From Ignavibacteriales bacterium (GTDB lineage Bacteria > Bacteroidota > Ignavibacteria > Ignavibacteriales > Ignavibacteriaceae), in NCBI GenBank assembly GCA_016707585.1, contig JADJHL010000008.1, positions 310,001-374,000 of the forward strand: a DNA stretch of 64,000 nt. The letters run 5' to 3'. The position numbers were made by a program, and so were the translations under genes. Shown here piece after piece: positions 9,224 through 18,557 of the stretch; the stretch's first letter is position 1; each line of letters opens with the position of its first letter. Below the pieces are notes generated by a model. That model was not told the origin of the DNA, ran no database searches, and saw nothing but the letters and a program-made list of their open reading frames with translations.

Positions 9224-9727
9224 ATGGCTGATTTGAAAATGCCAGAAATTAATTATGTCATTGTAGCAGGTAATCTTACAAAAGACCCAATTTTTAGGGA
9301 AACAACTAATGGAACTCCTGTTGTTAATTTTTCTATAGCTTCAAATAGAAAATTTAAAGATAGTACAAATCAATGGCAGGAAGATGTTTGCTATGTTGGT
9401 GTGGTTGCTTGGAATAAATTAGCTGAAAGCTGCCGTGATAGACTTAAAAAAGGTTCAGCAGTTTTAGTTGATGGTGAATTACAAAGCAGAAGCTGGAAAT
9501 CTGAAGATGGACACAATAGAAGTATTGTTGAAATTAAAGCAAGAAGAATCCAGTTTCTTAATAAAAGATTGATTGGCTCAGATACTAACGGTGCTGATGA
9601 TGATGAACCAAGTGTTGCTGTAGATGATTCAATCGATTATACAGAAGACTCATTTGATAAATTTTTATCTGATGAAGAATCAAGTTTAATTAAACAATCA
9701 GGTAATGGAAATGAAGAAAGAAGTTAA
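9224..9727 (+). CDS. ssb: Single-stranded DNA-binding protein
   Basis: Binds ssDNA in replication, recombination and repair. 167 residues: an OB fold (about 8-112) with NYVIVAGNLTKDP, CYVGVVAWNKLAE and VDGELQSRSW, then an acidic linker. The usual DDDIPF-type acidic tip for partner proteins is not present in canonical form; the protein ends GNGNEERS. It lies between rpsF and rpsR, and its last 23 nt overlap rpsR. A GGAGG SD precedes the ATG. Confidence 0.95.
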   Translation: MADLKMPEINYVIVAGNLTKDPIFRETTNGTPVVNFSIASNRKFKDSTNQWQEDVCYVGVVAWNKLAESCRDRLKKGSAVLVDGELQSRSWKSEDGHNRSIVEIKARRIQFLNKRLIGSDTNGADDDEPSVAVDDSIDYTEDSFDKFLSDEESSLIKQSGNGNEERS

Positions 9728-9941
9728 AACAAAAAAAGTCTGTAGGTTTACTCAAAATGGTATCAAGTATATCGATTATAAAGATGTTAAACTTTTACAG
9801 AAATTTATCACAGAGCAAGGCAAAATTATTCCTAAAAGAATAACTGGAACCAGCTCAAAGTATCAGCGCGAATTAGCTTTGGCGATTAAACGTGCGAGAC
9901 ATATGGCTTTATTGCCTTATGTTTCTGATACTGTTAGATAG
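9705..9941 (+). CDS. rpsR: 30S ribosomal protein S18
   Basis: bS18, which binds S6 and 16S rRNA. The core CRFTQNGIKYIDYKD, GKIIPKRITGTSSKYQRELALAIKRARHMALLPY is canonical. Start is ambiguous between ATG 9705 and ATG 9711. The first gives 78 residues and overlaps the end of ssb by 23 nt. Neither has a strong SD, so translation may depend on ribosomes finishing ssb. Cys near residue 13 is kept. Confidence 0.94.
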   Translation: MEMKKEVKTKKVCRFTQNGIKYIDYKDVKLLQKFITEQGKIIPKRITGTSSKYQRELALAIKRARHMALLPYVSDTVR

Positions 9942-9960
9942 TAAATAAGTTGGAGTAAAA

Positions 9961-10404
9961 ATGAAAGTTATTTTAAGACAAGACTTTGAATCCTTAGGCA
10001 AAATTGGCCAAGTTGTGGATGTTAAAGATGGTTATGCAAGAAATTTTCTTTTTCCTAGAGGTTTAGCTTACGCTGCTCTTAAAGGCAACATAAGCGTTCT
10101 TGAAGAAGAAAAAAAATCGGTTGATAAGAAAAACTTGCAAGAACTTAAAGCTGCTGAAACACTAGCTGCTGAACTTGAAACTGTTTCTGTAACTATTCCT
10201 GTTCAGGTTGGTGAAGAAGACAAAATCTTCGGTACAGTAACAACACAAATGATTGCTGATGCTCTTAAAGAAAAGAGTCACGATATAGACAAAAGAAAAA
10301 TTGAAATTGAGGAACCAATTAAAGCACTTGGAATATATGGAGTTAGTGTAAAACTTCATCCAAGCGTAAATGCTAAAATTAAAGTGTGGGTTGTTCGAGA
10401 ATAG
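9961..10404 (+). CDS. rplI: 50S ribosomal protein L9
   Basis: bL9, 147 residues: an N-terminal rRNA-binding domain (MKVILRQDFESLGKIGQVVDVKDGYARNFL pattern, ending in the usual PRGLA), a long charged helix, and the C-terminal domain (KIFGTVTTQMIADAL, HPSVNAKIKVWVV). Last gene of the rpsF operon, followed by a strong terminator. A TTGGAG SD precedes the ATG. Confidence 0.97.
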   Translation: MKVILRQDFESLGKIGQVVDVKDGYARNFLFPRGLAYAALKGNISVLEEEKKSVDKKNLQELKAAETLAAELETVSVTIPVQVGEEDKIFGTVTTQMIADALKEKSHDIDKRKIEIEEPIKALGIYGVSVKLHPSVNAKIKVWVVRE

Positions 10405-10423
10405 ATTTGAAATCTTTTAAAGC

Positions 10424-10456
10424 AAAAAAAGGGAATCCAAATGGATTCCCTTTTTT
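10424..10456. terminator. Bidirectional rho-independent terminator between rplI and rpmB
   Basis: gggaatcc (10431-10438) and ggattccc (10443-10450) form a perfect 8-bp stem with loop aaat. A run of A precedes it and a run of T follows, so it can stop rplI on the plus strand and rpmB on the minus strand. Confidence 0.92.
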
Positions 10457-10473
10457 ATATACAGAAACTTAAT

Positions 10474-10713
10474 TTATCTAACTTTAATTTTTTTATCAGT
10501 TATAAGCTTTGCAATATGTGCGGTGCCTTTTTTACTAATAGTTTTTATAGCGCTGGTTGTAAGTTTTATGGTTACAAATTTATTTAATTCTTGAACCCAA
10601 ACTCTTTTTTTCTGAAGGTTAGGTAAAAATCTTGTTTTAGTTTTATTATGTGCGTGTGATATAAAACTTCCGGCAACTGGGCCTACACCTGTAACTTGGC
10701 ATCTTCTAGCCAT
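10474..10713 (-). CDS. rpmB: 50S ribosomal protein L28
   Basis: bL28, 79 residues, opening MARRCQVTGVGPVAGSFISHAHNKTKTRFLPNLQ, the conserved rRNA-binding N-terminus, then KRVWVQELNKFVTIKLT. Single gene, convergent with rplI and divergent from yciO, with about 210 nt of AT-rich upstream DNA that should hold both promoters. Confidence 0.96.
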   Translation of the reverse strand: MARRCQVTGVGPVAGSFISHAHNKTKTRFLPNLQKKRVWVQELNKFVTIKLTTSAIKTISKKGTAHIAKLITDKKIKVR

Positions 10714-10926
10714 TTCACTAACTCCTTAATATAAATTCTTTTTCGATTTTAGAGCTGTAAATATAACTAAATCATCCCAAAAAACTAAAATTTTTGTACA
10801 ACAATTTTTACAGAATGAATTTTTTGGCTAAATAATTAAGATAATCAACTATTATTGGTTTTTTCATTGATTATTATCGAATAAACGATATTTTTAAGTT
10901 AAAACTTTAATATAAAACGACGTTAT

Positions 10927-11538
10927 ATGGAATACTTTGAGCTTCATCCACAAACACCACAAGTTAGATTTATTAATAAGGCTGTTGATGTCCTAAAGAG
11001 CAATGGTATTATCATTTTTCCGACTGATACTTTTTATGGTCTTGGTTGTGATTTGTTTAATCGTGGTGGAGTTGAGCAAATTTTATCAATTAAAGGGGAA
11101 TCAGACACAAAACTTTTTAGTTTTATCTTTTCTAATTTTAAGGATATTTCTAAGTATGCAAAAATTTCAGACTATGCTTACAGAACGATGAAACATCTAT
11201 TGCCTGGGCCATACACTTTTATTCTTCCTGCTGCAAAAGTGACTCCTAAAAAATTGTGGAGTAAAAGAAAAACTGTTGGAATTAGAATTCCAAACCATGA
11301 AGTAACATTGCAAATAGTTAATGAACTTGGTAATCCATTATTAAGTACAAGTGCTACAACAAGATTGGGAGAACCTTTAATTAATGCACAAGAAATTAAA
11401 AGTATTTTTAATGCTCGTGTAGATTTGATGTTAGCATCTGAGATTATAAACTTTGAACCTTCAAGCGTTGTAGATCTTAGCGGAGAAGAACCAGAAATAA
11501 TACGTGAAGGTGCCGGTGATGTTAGTTTGTTTAAATAA
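10927..11538 (+). CDS. yciO: YciO-type member of the Sua5/YciO/YrdC (TsaC) family
   Basis: 203 residues. HPQTPQVRFINKAVDVLKSNGIIIFPTDTFYGLGCD is the family's nucleotide/threonine-binding N-terminus. The pattern with an early HPxxPQxR and KRKTVGIRIPNHEV matches the YciO branch more closely than E. coli TsaC. TsaC/Sua5 proteins make threonylcarbamoyl-AMP for tRNA t6A. YciO proteins are related and may do the same reaction poorly or something else. No SD is evident before the ATG. Confidence 0.85.
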   Translation: MEYFELHPQTPQVRFINKAVDVLKSNGIIIFPTDTFYGLGCDLFNRGGVEQILSIKGESDTKLFSFIFSNFKDISKYAKISDYAYRTMKHLLPGPYTFILPAAKVTPKKLWSKRKTVGIRIPNHEVTLQIVNELGNPLLSTSATTRLGEPLINAQEIKSIFNARVDLMLASEIINFEPSSVVDLSGEEPEIIREGAGDVSLFK

Positions 11539-11540
11539 TT

Positions 11541-12311
11541 TTATTTCCTATAAACTTGTGTTGATGATGCTTGTTGAATAGGAGTTAAAATTAATTCATT
11601 GATATTTACATTTGTAGGTCGAGTAGCACAGAAAACTATAGCTTCAGCAACATCAGTCGGTGAAAGTGGTGCGATTCCTTTGTAAACACTATCAGCTCGT
11701 TCAACATCGCCAGAAAATCTAACTTTACCAAATTCTGTATAAACCATTCCAGGATCAACAGAACTGATTTTTATTCCCTTATCCAAAACATCTAATCTAA
11801 ATGATTGTGAAAGCGCGCTCACAGCAAACTTTGTTGCAGAATAAACATTTCCATAAGTATAAACTTCGTGACCAGCAGTTGACCCAATATTTATAATATG
11901 TCCAGATTGTCGTTCGATCATTTGTGGGGCAACAACACGAGATACATTAAGTAATCCTTTAATGTTTGTATCAATCATTTCATTCCAATCAGAAAGTTTT
12001 CCTTCGTAAAACTTGTCTAATCCTTTGGCTAATCCTGCATTATTAACAAGTAGATCAACTTGCTTCCACTCTGAATTTAACTGATCAAATTTATTCTTTA
12101 CTTCTTCAAAATTTCTTACATCAAGTTCTAATGTTTGAACTTTAACGCCGAATTCATTAATTATTTCTTCAGCAATTGTATTTAATCTGTCTTTTCTTCT
12201 TGCAGCCAAAATTAAATTTGATTTTAACTTTGCAAATTCAAAAGCACAAGCTTTACCAATTCCTGATGATGCACCAGTAATAAAAACTATTTTACCTTCA
12301 AGATTATTCAT
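11541..12311 (-). CDS. Short-chain dehydrogenase/reductase, YdfG-like
   Basis: 256 residues from the preferred ATG at 12311, which follows an AAGGAA SD; a longer frame runs to 12362 but overlaps amrS. Classical SDR features: NAD(P)-binding TGASSGIGKA, NNAGLA, and the catalytic Ser in INIGSTAGHEVY with YxxxK as YSATKFAV. The C-terminal half resembles NADP-dependent 3-hydroxy acid / serine dehydrogenases of the YdfG group. The substrate cannot be fixed. It follows amrS by 17 nt, so the two are probably co-transcribed. Confidence 0.88.
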   Translation of the reverse strand: MNNLEGKIVFITGASSGIGKACAFEFAKLKSNLILAARRKDRLNTIAEEIINEFGVKVQTLELDVRNFEEVKNKFDQLNSEWKQVDLLVNNAGLAKGLDKFYEGKLSDWNEMIDTNIKGLLNVSRVVAPQMIERQSGHIINIGSTAGHEVYTYGNVYSATKFAVSALSQSFRLDVLDKGIKISSVDPGMVYTEFGKVRFSGDVERADSVYKGIAPLSPTDVAEAIVFCATRPTNVNINELILTPIQQASSTQVYRK

Positions 12312-12328
12312 TTGATTCCTTACTATGA

Positions 12329-13354
12329 TTAAGAAAATATTCCCGGAACTTTGTGCCCACATTTTGTACAGGAATTATTTTTTATGTGATGAAATTTTAT
12401 TTGATGCCAATCTCGTTCAATCAACAAACTATTACATTTACTGCAATAAGTTGATTGATTTTTTGAATCGTGAACATTACCAACGTAGCAAAACTTTATA
12501 CCAGCTTGTTCTGCGATATTTTTAGCTCGTAACAATGTTGAGTGTGGAGTTGCAATCTTATCTCTCATCTTAAAATCCGGATGAAAAGCTGTAAAATGTA
12601 GTGGAACATTTTCACCAAGATTTTCTAAAATCCAATCACATTCATTTTTTATCTCTTCTTCAGAATCATTTTCATCAGAGATTAATAATGTTGTTAATTC
12701 CATCCAAATATCAGTATCATTTTTGAGCCAAACCAGAGTATCCAATACATCAATTAAATGAGAAAAAGTATTTTTGAAATAAAACTTTTCCGTAAAACCT
12801 TTCAAATCAACATTTGCTGCATCAATATATTTATAAATATCCTTCCGCGCATCTTTATCTATATAACCCGCAGTTACCATTATAGATTTTATTTTTTCTT
12901 CGCGAGCAATTTTTGAAATATCAACAACATATTCCCCAAAAATTGTTGGATCATTATAAGTATATGCTATTGATGGAGTTGAATATTGTTTTGCGAGTTG
13001 AACCACATAATGTGGTGAGGCTGTTAATGAATTTATTTCATCCAACTTTGCTTTGCTGATTGACCAATTTTGGCAAAATTTGCAACCAAGATTACAACCA
13101 GCTGTACCAAAACTTAAAATTTTTGTACCCGGCAAAAAATGATTAAGTGGTTTTTTTTCTATTGGATCAATTGCAAAACCAGTTGGCTTTCCATATCCTA
13201 AAGAATAAAGCTTGCCATCAATGTTTTGTCGAATATAACAAAATCCAGGTTGACCAATTCCAATCTCACAATATCTCGGACAGAGTGTACATAAAATCTT
13301 TTCGCGATCAATTTTCTTCCACCAAAGTGCTTCTTTTATTTCAATAGATTTCAT
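12329..13354 (-). CDS. amrS: AmmeMemoRadiSam-system radical SAM enzyme
   Basis: 341 residues. An N-terminal Cys-rich segment (C22, C25, C29, C39) precedes the radical SAM motif CxxxCxxC at C87, C91, C94 (GCNLGCKFCQNW). A C-terminal zinc ribbon has YCSKC and SCTKCG pairs. This matches the AmrS family, named for co-occurrence with AMMECR1- and Memo-like proteins and related to pyruvate-formate-lyase activases. Its substrate is not established. The usual AmrA/AmrB partners are not in this window. It sits 2 nt after pyk on the same strand. Confidence 0.9.
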   Translation of the reverse strand: MKSIEIKEALWWKKIDREKILCTLCPRYCEIGIGQPGFCYIRQNIDGKLYSLGYGKPTGFAIDPIEKKPLNHFLPGTKILSFGTAGCNLGCKFCQNWSISKAKLDEINSLTASPHYVVQLAKQYSTPSIAYTYNDPTIFGEYVVDISKIAREEKIKSIMVTAGYIDKDARKDIYKYIDAANVDLKGFTEKFYFKNTFSHLIDVLDTLVWLKNDTDIWMELTTLLISDENDSEEEIKNECDWILENLGENVPLHFTAFHPDFKMRDKIATPHSTLLRAKNIAEQAGIKFCYVGNVHDSKNQSTYCSKCNSLLIERDWHQIKFHHIKNNSCTKCGHKVPGIFS

Positions 13355-13356
13355 TA

Positions 13357-14793
13357 CTAAATTACTTCGAACCTTAACCAGTTTGCTCTGCTTTTTTCTG
13401 AGTAAGGTGCACCAGCAGTAAATATTATCAGATCACCTTTATGTGCTAAATTTTCTTTAAGTATTAATTCTTTTGCATCATCAATTGCAAGATGTTCTTT
13501 GTCGATCTTTTCACGATAAACAGAAGTAACTCCCCAGCGCAAACAAAGATTATTCATTGTATCAAAACTGTTAGATATAGCGATGATGTTTGAATCAGGT
13601 TTGTACTTAGAAATAATTCTTGCTGTTCTTCCTTCAAATGTAAAAACAACTATTGCCTGAGCATTTATTTGTTTGCTGATTTCAACAACAGCTTTTCCAA
13701 CTGAATCAAATAATTTTTCCTGTAAATTTTCCGGCGTTAAATAAAAATTACTCACACGATCTTCACTATGTTGTTCGGCATTTATAATTATGTCATTCAT
13801 CATCTTTACAGCTTGAAAAGGAAACTGTCCAACTGAAGTCTCTGCACTTAACATAACAACATCAGTTCCATCCCAAACAGCATTTGCAACATCAGTTGCT
13901 TCAGCGCGAGTTGGAACAGGCGAGTTAATCATTGATTCCAACATTTGTGTGGCTGTAATCACTAATTTACCAAGCGCATTACAATGCTTTATAATAGACT
14001 TTTGTAAAACAGGAACTTCTTGTGGTGGAAGTTCAACACCAAGATCACCACGTGCTACCATAATTCCATCAGCAGCCATTATTATTTCAAAAAGATTATC
14101 TACTGCTTCTTTTTTTTCAATCTTTGCGATTACAGGAATTTTACTTTTTCTATTTGCAAGCCAGTCTTTCAATTCTCTAACATCATCAGCGCTTCTAACA
14201 AATGATAATGCAATGTAATCCACTCTTTGCTTTAAAATAAATTCAAGATTTTCATAATCTTTTTTTGTAATTGATGGAGTGGATAATTTCATTCCAGGTA
14301 AGTTCATCCCTTTTTTAGGTGTTAGAATTCCGCCATTAATAATTTCGCAAACTAATGATTTAGGTTTTTTTGCAACTACTTTTAACCTGATTAAACCATC
14401 ATTAATAAGTATCTGGTCACCAACTTCAGCATCATTGGCTAATTCTTTATAAGATGTAGAAATGACTTTTTCATTTCCTTTTATATCATCAATTGTAATC
14501 TCAATCAGATTTCCATTTATAAGTGTTACACTTGGTTTTTCCAATTCTCCAATTCTAATTTTTGGTCCTTGAAGATCTGCCAAAATTGCAAGTGGAGTTT
14601 TTTCCTCAGAACATGCAATATGAATTGAATTAAAAAGTTCTTCAAAAAAATCAAAAGAACCATGAGAAAAATTTAATCTTACTCCATCTACACCAGCTTT
14701 TATAAGTTTGCGAATTGCTTCAACATCTTGTGTTGCCGGACCTAACGTTGCAAGAATTTTTGTTTTTGCTATTGATTCAGTATTTGAAATCAT
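13357..14793 (-). CDS. pyk: Pyruvate kinase
   Basis: Last step of glycolysis, PEP + ADP to pyruvate + ATP. 478 residues, normal length. Signatures: TLGPAT near the N-terminus, VRLNFSHG, the active-site VIAKIEKKEAV, GIMVARGDLGVELP, and ITATQMLESM followed by PTRAEATDVANAV. The C-terminal allosteric domain is present. Its ATG overlaps the stop of the upstream Lon-like gene in a TAATG, so translation is coupled. Confidence 0.97.
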   Translation of the reverse strand: MISNTESIAKTKILATLGPATQDVEAIRKLIKAGVDGVRLNFSHGSFDFFEELFNSIHIACSEEKTPLAILADLQGPKIRIGELEKPSVTLINGNLIEITIDDIKGNEKVISTSYKELANDAEVGDQILINDGLIRLKVVAKKPKSLVCEIINGGILTPKKGMNLPGMKLSTPSITKKDYENLEFILKQRVDYIALSFVRSADDVRELKDWLANRKSKIPVIAKIEKKEAVDNLFEIIMAADGIMVARGDLGVELPPQEVPVLQKSIIKHCNALGKLVITATQMLESMINSPVPTRAEATDVANAVWDGTDVVMLSAETSVGQFPFQAVKMMNDIIINAEQHSEDRVSNFYLTPENLQEKLFDSVGKAVVEISKQINAQAIVVFTFEGRTARIISKYKPDSNIIAISNSFDTMNNLCLRWGVTSVYREKIDKEHLAIDDAKELILKENLAHKGDLIIFTAGAPYSEKSRANWLRFEVI

Positions 14794-17306
14794 TATTTAA
14801 TTTTTCTCCCTGGTTTTTTCTTATTATTTATTTTTACAGAAGTTTTTTTGTGAACTAAAATTTTCTTTTTCTCGTCTTCATTATTTCTTGATCTAATAGT
14901 GCGAGATTTTTCAAAGAGTTCGTGAATTTTCTTTTCAACTCTGTCAAACACAGTTCCTTCTTCATATCCTTTTTGATTTTTAACGCCAGCTTTTACACCA
15001 GTAAGTATTTCAATGCCTTCTTCAACTCGCGAAATTGGATAAACATGAAATTTATTTTTTCTTACTGCATCAACAACATCTTCACGTAACATTAAATCAG
15101 CAACATTTTGAATTGGTATTACTACGCCTTGTTTTCCAGTTAATCCATTCATTTTACATATATCAAAAAAGCCTTCAATCTTTTCATTAACTCCACCGAT
15201 TGGCTGCACTTCACCTTTTTGATTTAATGAACCAGTAACTGCAATTGATTGTTTTATTGGTAATCCTGACAAGGTGGAAAGTAATGCAAAAATTTCTGTA
15301 CACGAAGCACTATCGCCATCAACCATTCCATAAGATTGTTCAAACACAAGATTAGCATTAAATGAAAGCGGTTGATCCTGACCAAATGTTTCTCTGAAAT
15401 ATCCGGAAATAATGAGAACTCCTTTATTGTAATGCCTTCCACTCATCCCGGCTTCGCGCTCAACATTTATTATAGTTCCACTTCCAAGTGAAACAGTTGA
15501 TGTAATTCTTGTTGGTCTTCCGAACGAATAAAAATCCGCATTGTAAACAGCAAGTCCGTTTATCTGTCCAACCTTTTCTCCATCAGTATCGATAAGCAAA
15601 GTTTTATTCTCAAACATTTCAGTTACCTTATCTTCTAACATTCCGTGACGTTCACGAGCAATTTGATATGCCTTTTCAACGTGTGCTGCTGATACAATAT
15701 TAAATCCATCATCTGTTGCCCAGAAACTTGATTCGCGTGCAATATCAGCAATTACAGAAAATCTAAGAGTAAGTTTGTTTTGTCTGCCAGCCAAGATAGC
15801 ACTTATCTCTAAGAGATATGCGATTGCCGATTTGTCAAAATCCTTTAACTTTTCTTGTTTGATTAATTTTTTGATAACCTGTGCGTATTCAACTATTACA
15901 TGATCATTACGAGTTATCTCATAATCAAAATCTGCTTTTACTTTAAACATCTTTTTAAAATCATATTCTCTTTCAGATAAATATGCGTAAATCATCTGGC
16001 TGCCGATTAAAATTACTTTTGTATCAATATCAATTGGCTGCGGTTTTAATGATGTTGAAGTCATTGAAAAATGATACGGTGATTCTTGAATTTCTAACTT
16101 GTTATAAGTGAGAACTCGTTTTAATGATTTCCAAACACCAGTTTCTTCAAACAAGTGCATTACATTTAAAACTAAATATCCACCATTTGCACGCAACAAA
16201 GATCCAGCCTTTATATTTGTAAAATCGCTGTACCAATTTCCTTTACCATCATTTACTCTTTCAATCGATCCAAAAAGATTTGTATAAGTTGGATTTGTTT
16301 CAACAATAACCGGGCATTCATTTGTTTCAGAATTATCAAGAATAATATTCAAATCATATTCACGGAAATAATCGATCATCAAACCTTCTTGGGTTACTTC
16401 ACCTTCAGGTTTAACGCCTTTAAAGATTTGAATGTTATTTAAAATATTATCTTCAATTGTATTTAAGTGTTCAAGTACAGAATTGGAATTATATTTTTCC
16501 TTTAATCCTTCAAATATTCCAAGCACAATTACTTCTGCACTTTCTTTCTCGAGATGTTGCAGCTTTTCTTGAAACTCCTGGCTTATTTTCAATCCTTTTT
16601 TAAAAATGATTTGAAGTTTTTGTTGATGATCATTGTATTTAGTAATTATCTCCTGAGCATCCTCTTTTGATAATTTATTTTGCTTAATTAATTCTTCAAG
16701 TTGAAAAACTGGAACCGGTTGTTCTCCAATCAAGGGAATAATATCAGGCCGGATTTGATCTCCAACTTTTATCTGACCAAGTGAAAAACCTTTTTCCCTC
16801 AATTCAGCATCAAAAGAGTTCATCAATTCTTGTTCTTTGCTGTTGTACTCATCAACAATATTTTTTTTGCGTGAAAGATAAAGCTCACTTTCTAAAGTAA
16901 TAGGAATTCTTTGTTTTAAAATTTCAATTGCAGAACTAAGATCTTGTTGAAATTCTCTTGCTTGACCTTTGTGAAATTTAATAAGTAAGGGCTGATCAGG
17001 ATCTTGAAAATTATTTACATATGCATAATCATGTAATCGTGGGCAATCAGAACTTATTTTCTCAAGCATTTGTTTTACAGTTGTAGCTTTGCCAGAACCG
17101 GAAAGTCCTGCAATGTAAATGTTGTAGCCAGGGCTTCTTAAATCTATGCCCATTCTGATAGCTTTTAATGCACGTTCCTGTCCAAGTATTCCTTCAATAG
17201 GAAAAATGTCTTCTGTCGATTCAAATTCAAAAATATTTGGGTCACATTTCCATCTTAATTCTTCTGGAGATAATTCTTTGTGTTTAGAAGATTTTAGCGA
17301 AGCCAT
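14793..17306 (-). CDS. Lon-related ATP-dependent protease (AAA_32 / LonB-like, soluble)
   Basis: 837 residues. N-terminal AAA+ domain with Walker A GLSGSGKAT (67-75), interrupted by a long charged coiled-coil insertion (about 110-300), then the AAA lid and an S16 proteolytic domain. Catalytic Ser666 (VDGDSASCTE) and Lys709 (GGVNEKIEG) form the Lon dyad. The length and layout match the 'Lon-related putative ATP-dependent protease' family rather than LonA. No membrane helices. It is the first gene of a minus-strand unit running into pyk, amrS and the SDR. Confidence 0.92.
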   Translation of the reverse strand: MASLKSSKHKELSPEELRWKCDPNIFEFESTEDIFPIEGILGQERALKAIRMGIDLRSPGYNIYIAGLSGSGKATTVKQMLEKISSDCPRLHDYAYVNNFQDPDQPLLIKFHKGQAREFQQDLSSAIEILKQRIPITLESELYLSRKKNIVDEYNSKEQELMNSFDAELREKGFSLGQIKVGDQIRPDIIPLIGEQPVPVFQLEELIKQNKLSKEDAQEIITKYNDHQQKLQIIFKKGLKISQEFQEKLQHLEKESAEVIVLGIFEGLKEKYNSNSVLEHLNTIEDNILNNIQIFKGVKPEGEVTQEGLMIDYFREYDLNIILDNSETNECPVIVETNPTYTNLFGSIERVNDGKGNWYSDFTNIKAGSLLRANGGYLVLNVMHLFEETGVWKSLKRVLTYNKLEIQESPYHFSMTSTSLKPQPIDIDTKVILIGSQMIYAYLSEREYDFKKMFKVKADFDYEITRNDHVIVEYAQVIKKLIKQEKLKDFDKSAIAYLLEISAILAGRQNKLTLRFSVIADIARESSFWATDDGFNIVSAAHVEKAYQIARERHGMLEDKVTEMFENKTLLIDTDGEKVGQINGLAVYNADFYSFGRPTRITSTVSLGSGTIINVEREAGMSGRHYNKGVLIISGYFRETFGQDQPLSFNANLVFEQSYGMVDGDSASCTEIFALLSTLSGLPIKQSIAVTGSLNQKGEVQPIGGVNEKIEGFFDICKMNGLTGKQGVVIPIQNVADLMLREDVVDAVRKNKFHVYPISRVEEGIEILTGVKAGVKNQKGYEEGTVFDRVEKKIHELFEKSRTIRSRNNEDEKKKILVHKKTSVKINNKKKPGRKIK

Positions 17307-17396
17307 ATTTTGCCTATAAAATTAGATTTTAGAAGAGAAGAAATTCATTCTTATTTTTGTAGTGAAAACTAATTAAACTAAAAGCGAATTTCAAAG

Positions 17397-18524
17397 ATGA
17401 ATAAATCAGAAGTGCGAAATATTTTCCCATATCTTAAGAACGATACAATCTATTTTAATCATGCTGCAACAGGACCATTTTCATCATTAGTTACAATCAG
17501 ACTTAACAATCTCTTAAAAGAAAAAAGTGAAAGTAACATTGATGACTATGAATCTTTTGTAAATGTAGCTGTTGAAACAAAAAATATTTTATCAGAATTG
17601 ATTCATTGCAATGCTGATAGAATTGCTTTTTTGGATAATACATCAAATGGATTAAATGTTTTAGCGAACAGTATTAATTGGAAAAAAGGGGACAGAATAC
17701 TCTTAAACGATGTTGAGTTTCCAGCTAATATTTATCCATTCTTAAATCTTAAAAGGTTTGGAGTTGAAATTGATTTTGTAAAATCTGAAAATGGATTTGT
17801 GACTGCTGAACAAATTATTGATGATGTAAAACCAGGGACAAAATTAATTTCAGTAAGTTATGTTCAGTTTCTGTCTGGATATAAAATCGATTTGGACAAA
17901 ATTGGGAATTATTGTAGAGAAAAGAATATTATATTTTGTGTTGATGGTATTCAGGGGATTGGCGCATTACAAATTGATGTTGAAAAATCTAAAATAGATT
18001 TTCTTTCTTGCGGAACTCAAAAGTGGTTGTTAGGAATGCAAGGATTAGCATTTATTTATATTGATAAAGAACTTCAGAAAAAAATGATTCCAGGAAATAT
18101 TGGATGGCTTTCTGTTGAGAATGCCTGGAATCTTTTAGATTATAATTTGGAGTTAAAGAAATCAGCTGATGTTTTTCAATGCGGAACTTTAAACGCTTTT
18201 GGAATCTATGTTTTTAATACTTCTTTAAATCTATTCAAGAATTTTGGATTTGAAAAAGTTGAAGAAGAAGTTTTATCAAACAGTAAATATTTTATATCAA
18301 AACTAAACCTTATAGGAATTAAATGTTTATTATCTAATTGTTTGGATTCGGAATTATCCGGAATTGTAACAATTAAAGTTGATAGTGCTGAAAGAGTATT
18401 TAATCATTTATCTGAAAAAAGAATGATTTGCTCACTACGCGAAGGCTTGATTAGATTTTCATCACACTTTTACAATACAAGTCAAGAGATTGATACAGTT
18501 GTTGATGAATTACAAAAAATTTGA
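17397..18524 (+). CDS. Class V aminotransferase-fold PLP enzyme (cysteine desulfurase-like)
   Basis: 375 residues. NHAATGPFS near the N-terminus, DGIQGIGAL with the PLP-ring Asp (D183), and SCGTQKWLLGMQG with the Schiff-base Lys209. This is the aminotransferase V fold used by cysteine desulfurases and isopenicillin-N epimerase-like enzymes. The catalytic Cys loop typical of IscS is not evident, and no Fe-S assembly genes are adjacent, so the true reaction is open. A DUF2911 gene follows after 33 nt. Confidence 0.85.
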   Translation: MNKSEVRNIFPYLKNDTIYFNHAATGPFSSLVTIRLNNLLKEKSESNIDDYESFVNVAVETKNILSELIHCNADRIAFLDNTSNGLNVLANSINWKKGDRILLNDVEFPANIYPFLNLKRFGVEIDFVKSENGFVTAEQIIDDVKPGTKLISVSYVQFLSGYKIDLDKIGNYCREKNIIFCVDGIQGIGALQIDVEKSKIDFLSCGTQKWLLGMQGLAFIYIDKELQKKMIPGNIGWLSVENAWNLLDYNLELKKSADVFQCGTLNAFGIYVFNTSLNLFKNFGFEKVEEEVLSNSKYFISKLNLIGIKCLLSNCLDSELSGIVTIKVDSAERVFNHLSEKRMICSLREGLIRFSSHFYNTSQEIDTVVDELQKI

Positions 18525-18557
18525 ATATCTTAGCAGTAAAGAATTAAGGTTTGAAAT

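Noticed and set aside
11541..12362. Longer start of the SDR gene at 12362
   Set aside because: It would overlap amrS and add 17 residues ahead of the conserved GKIVFITGASSGIG; the ATG at 12311 has an AAGGAA SD.
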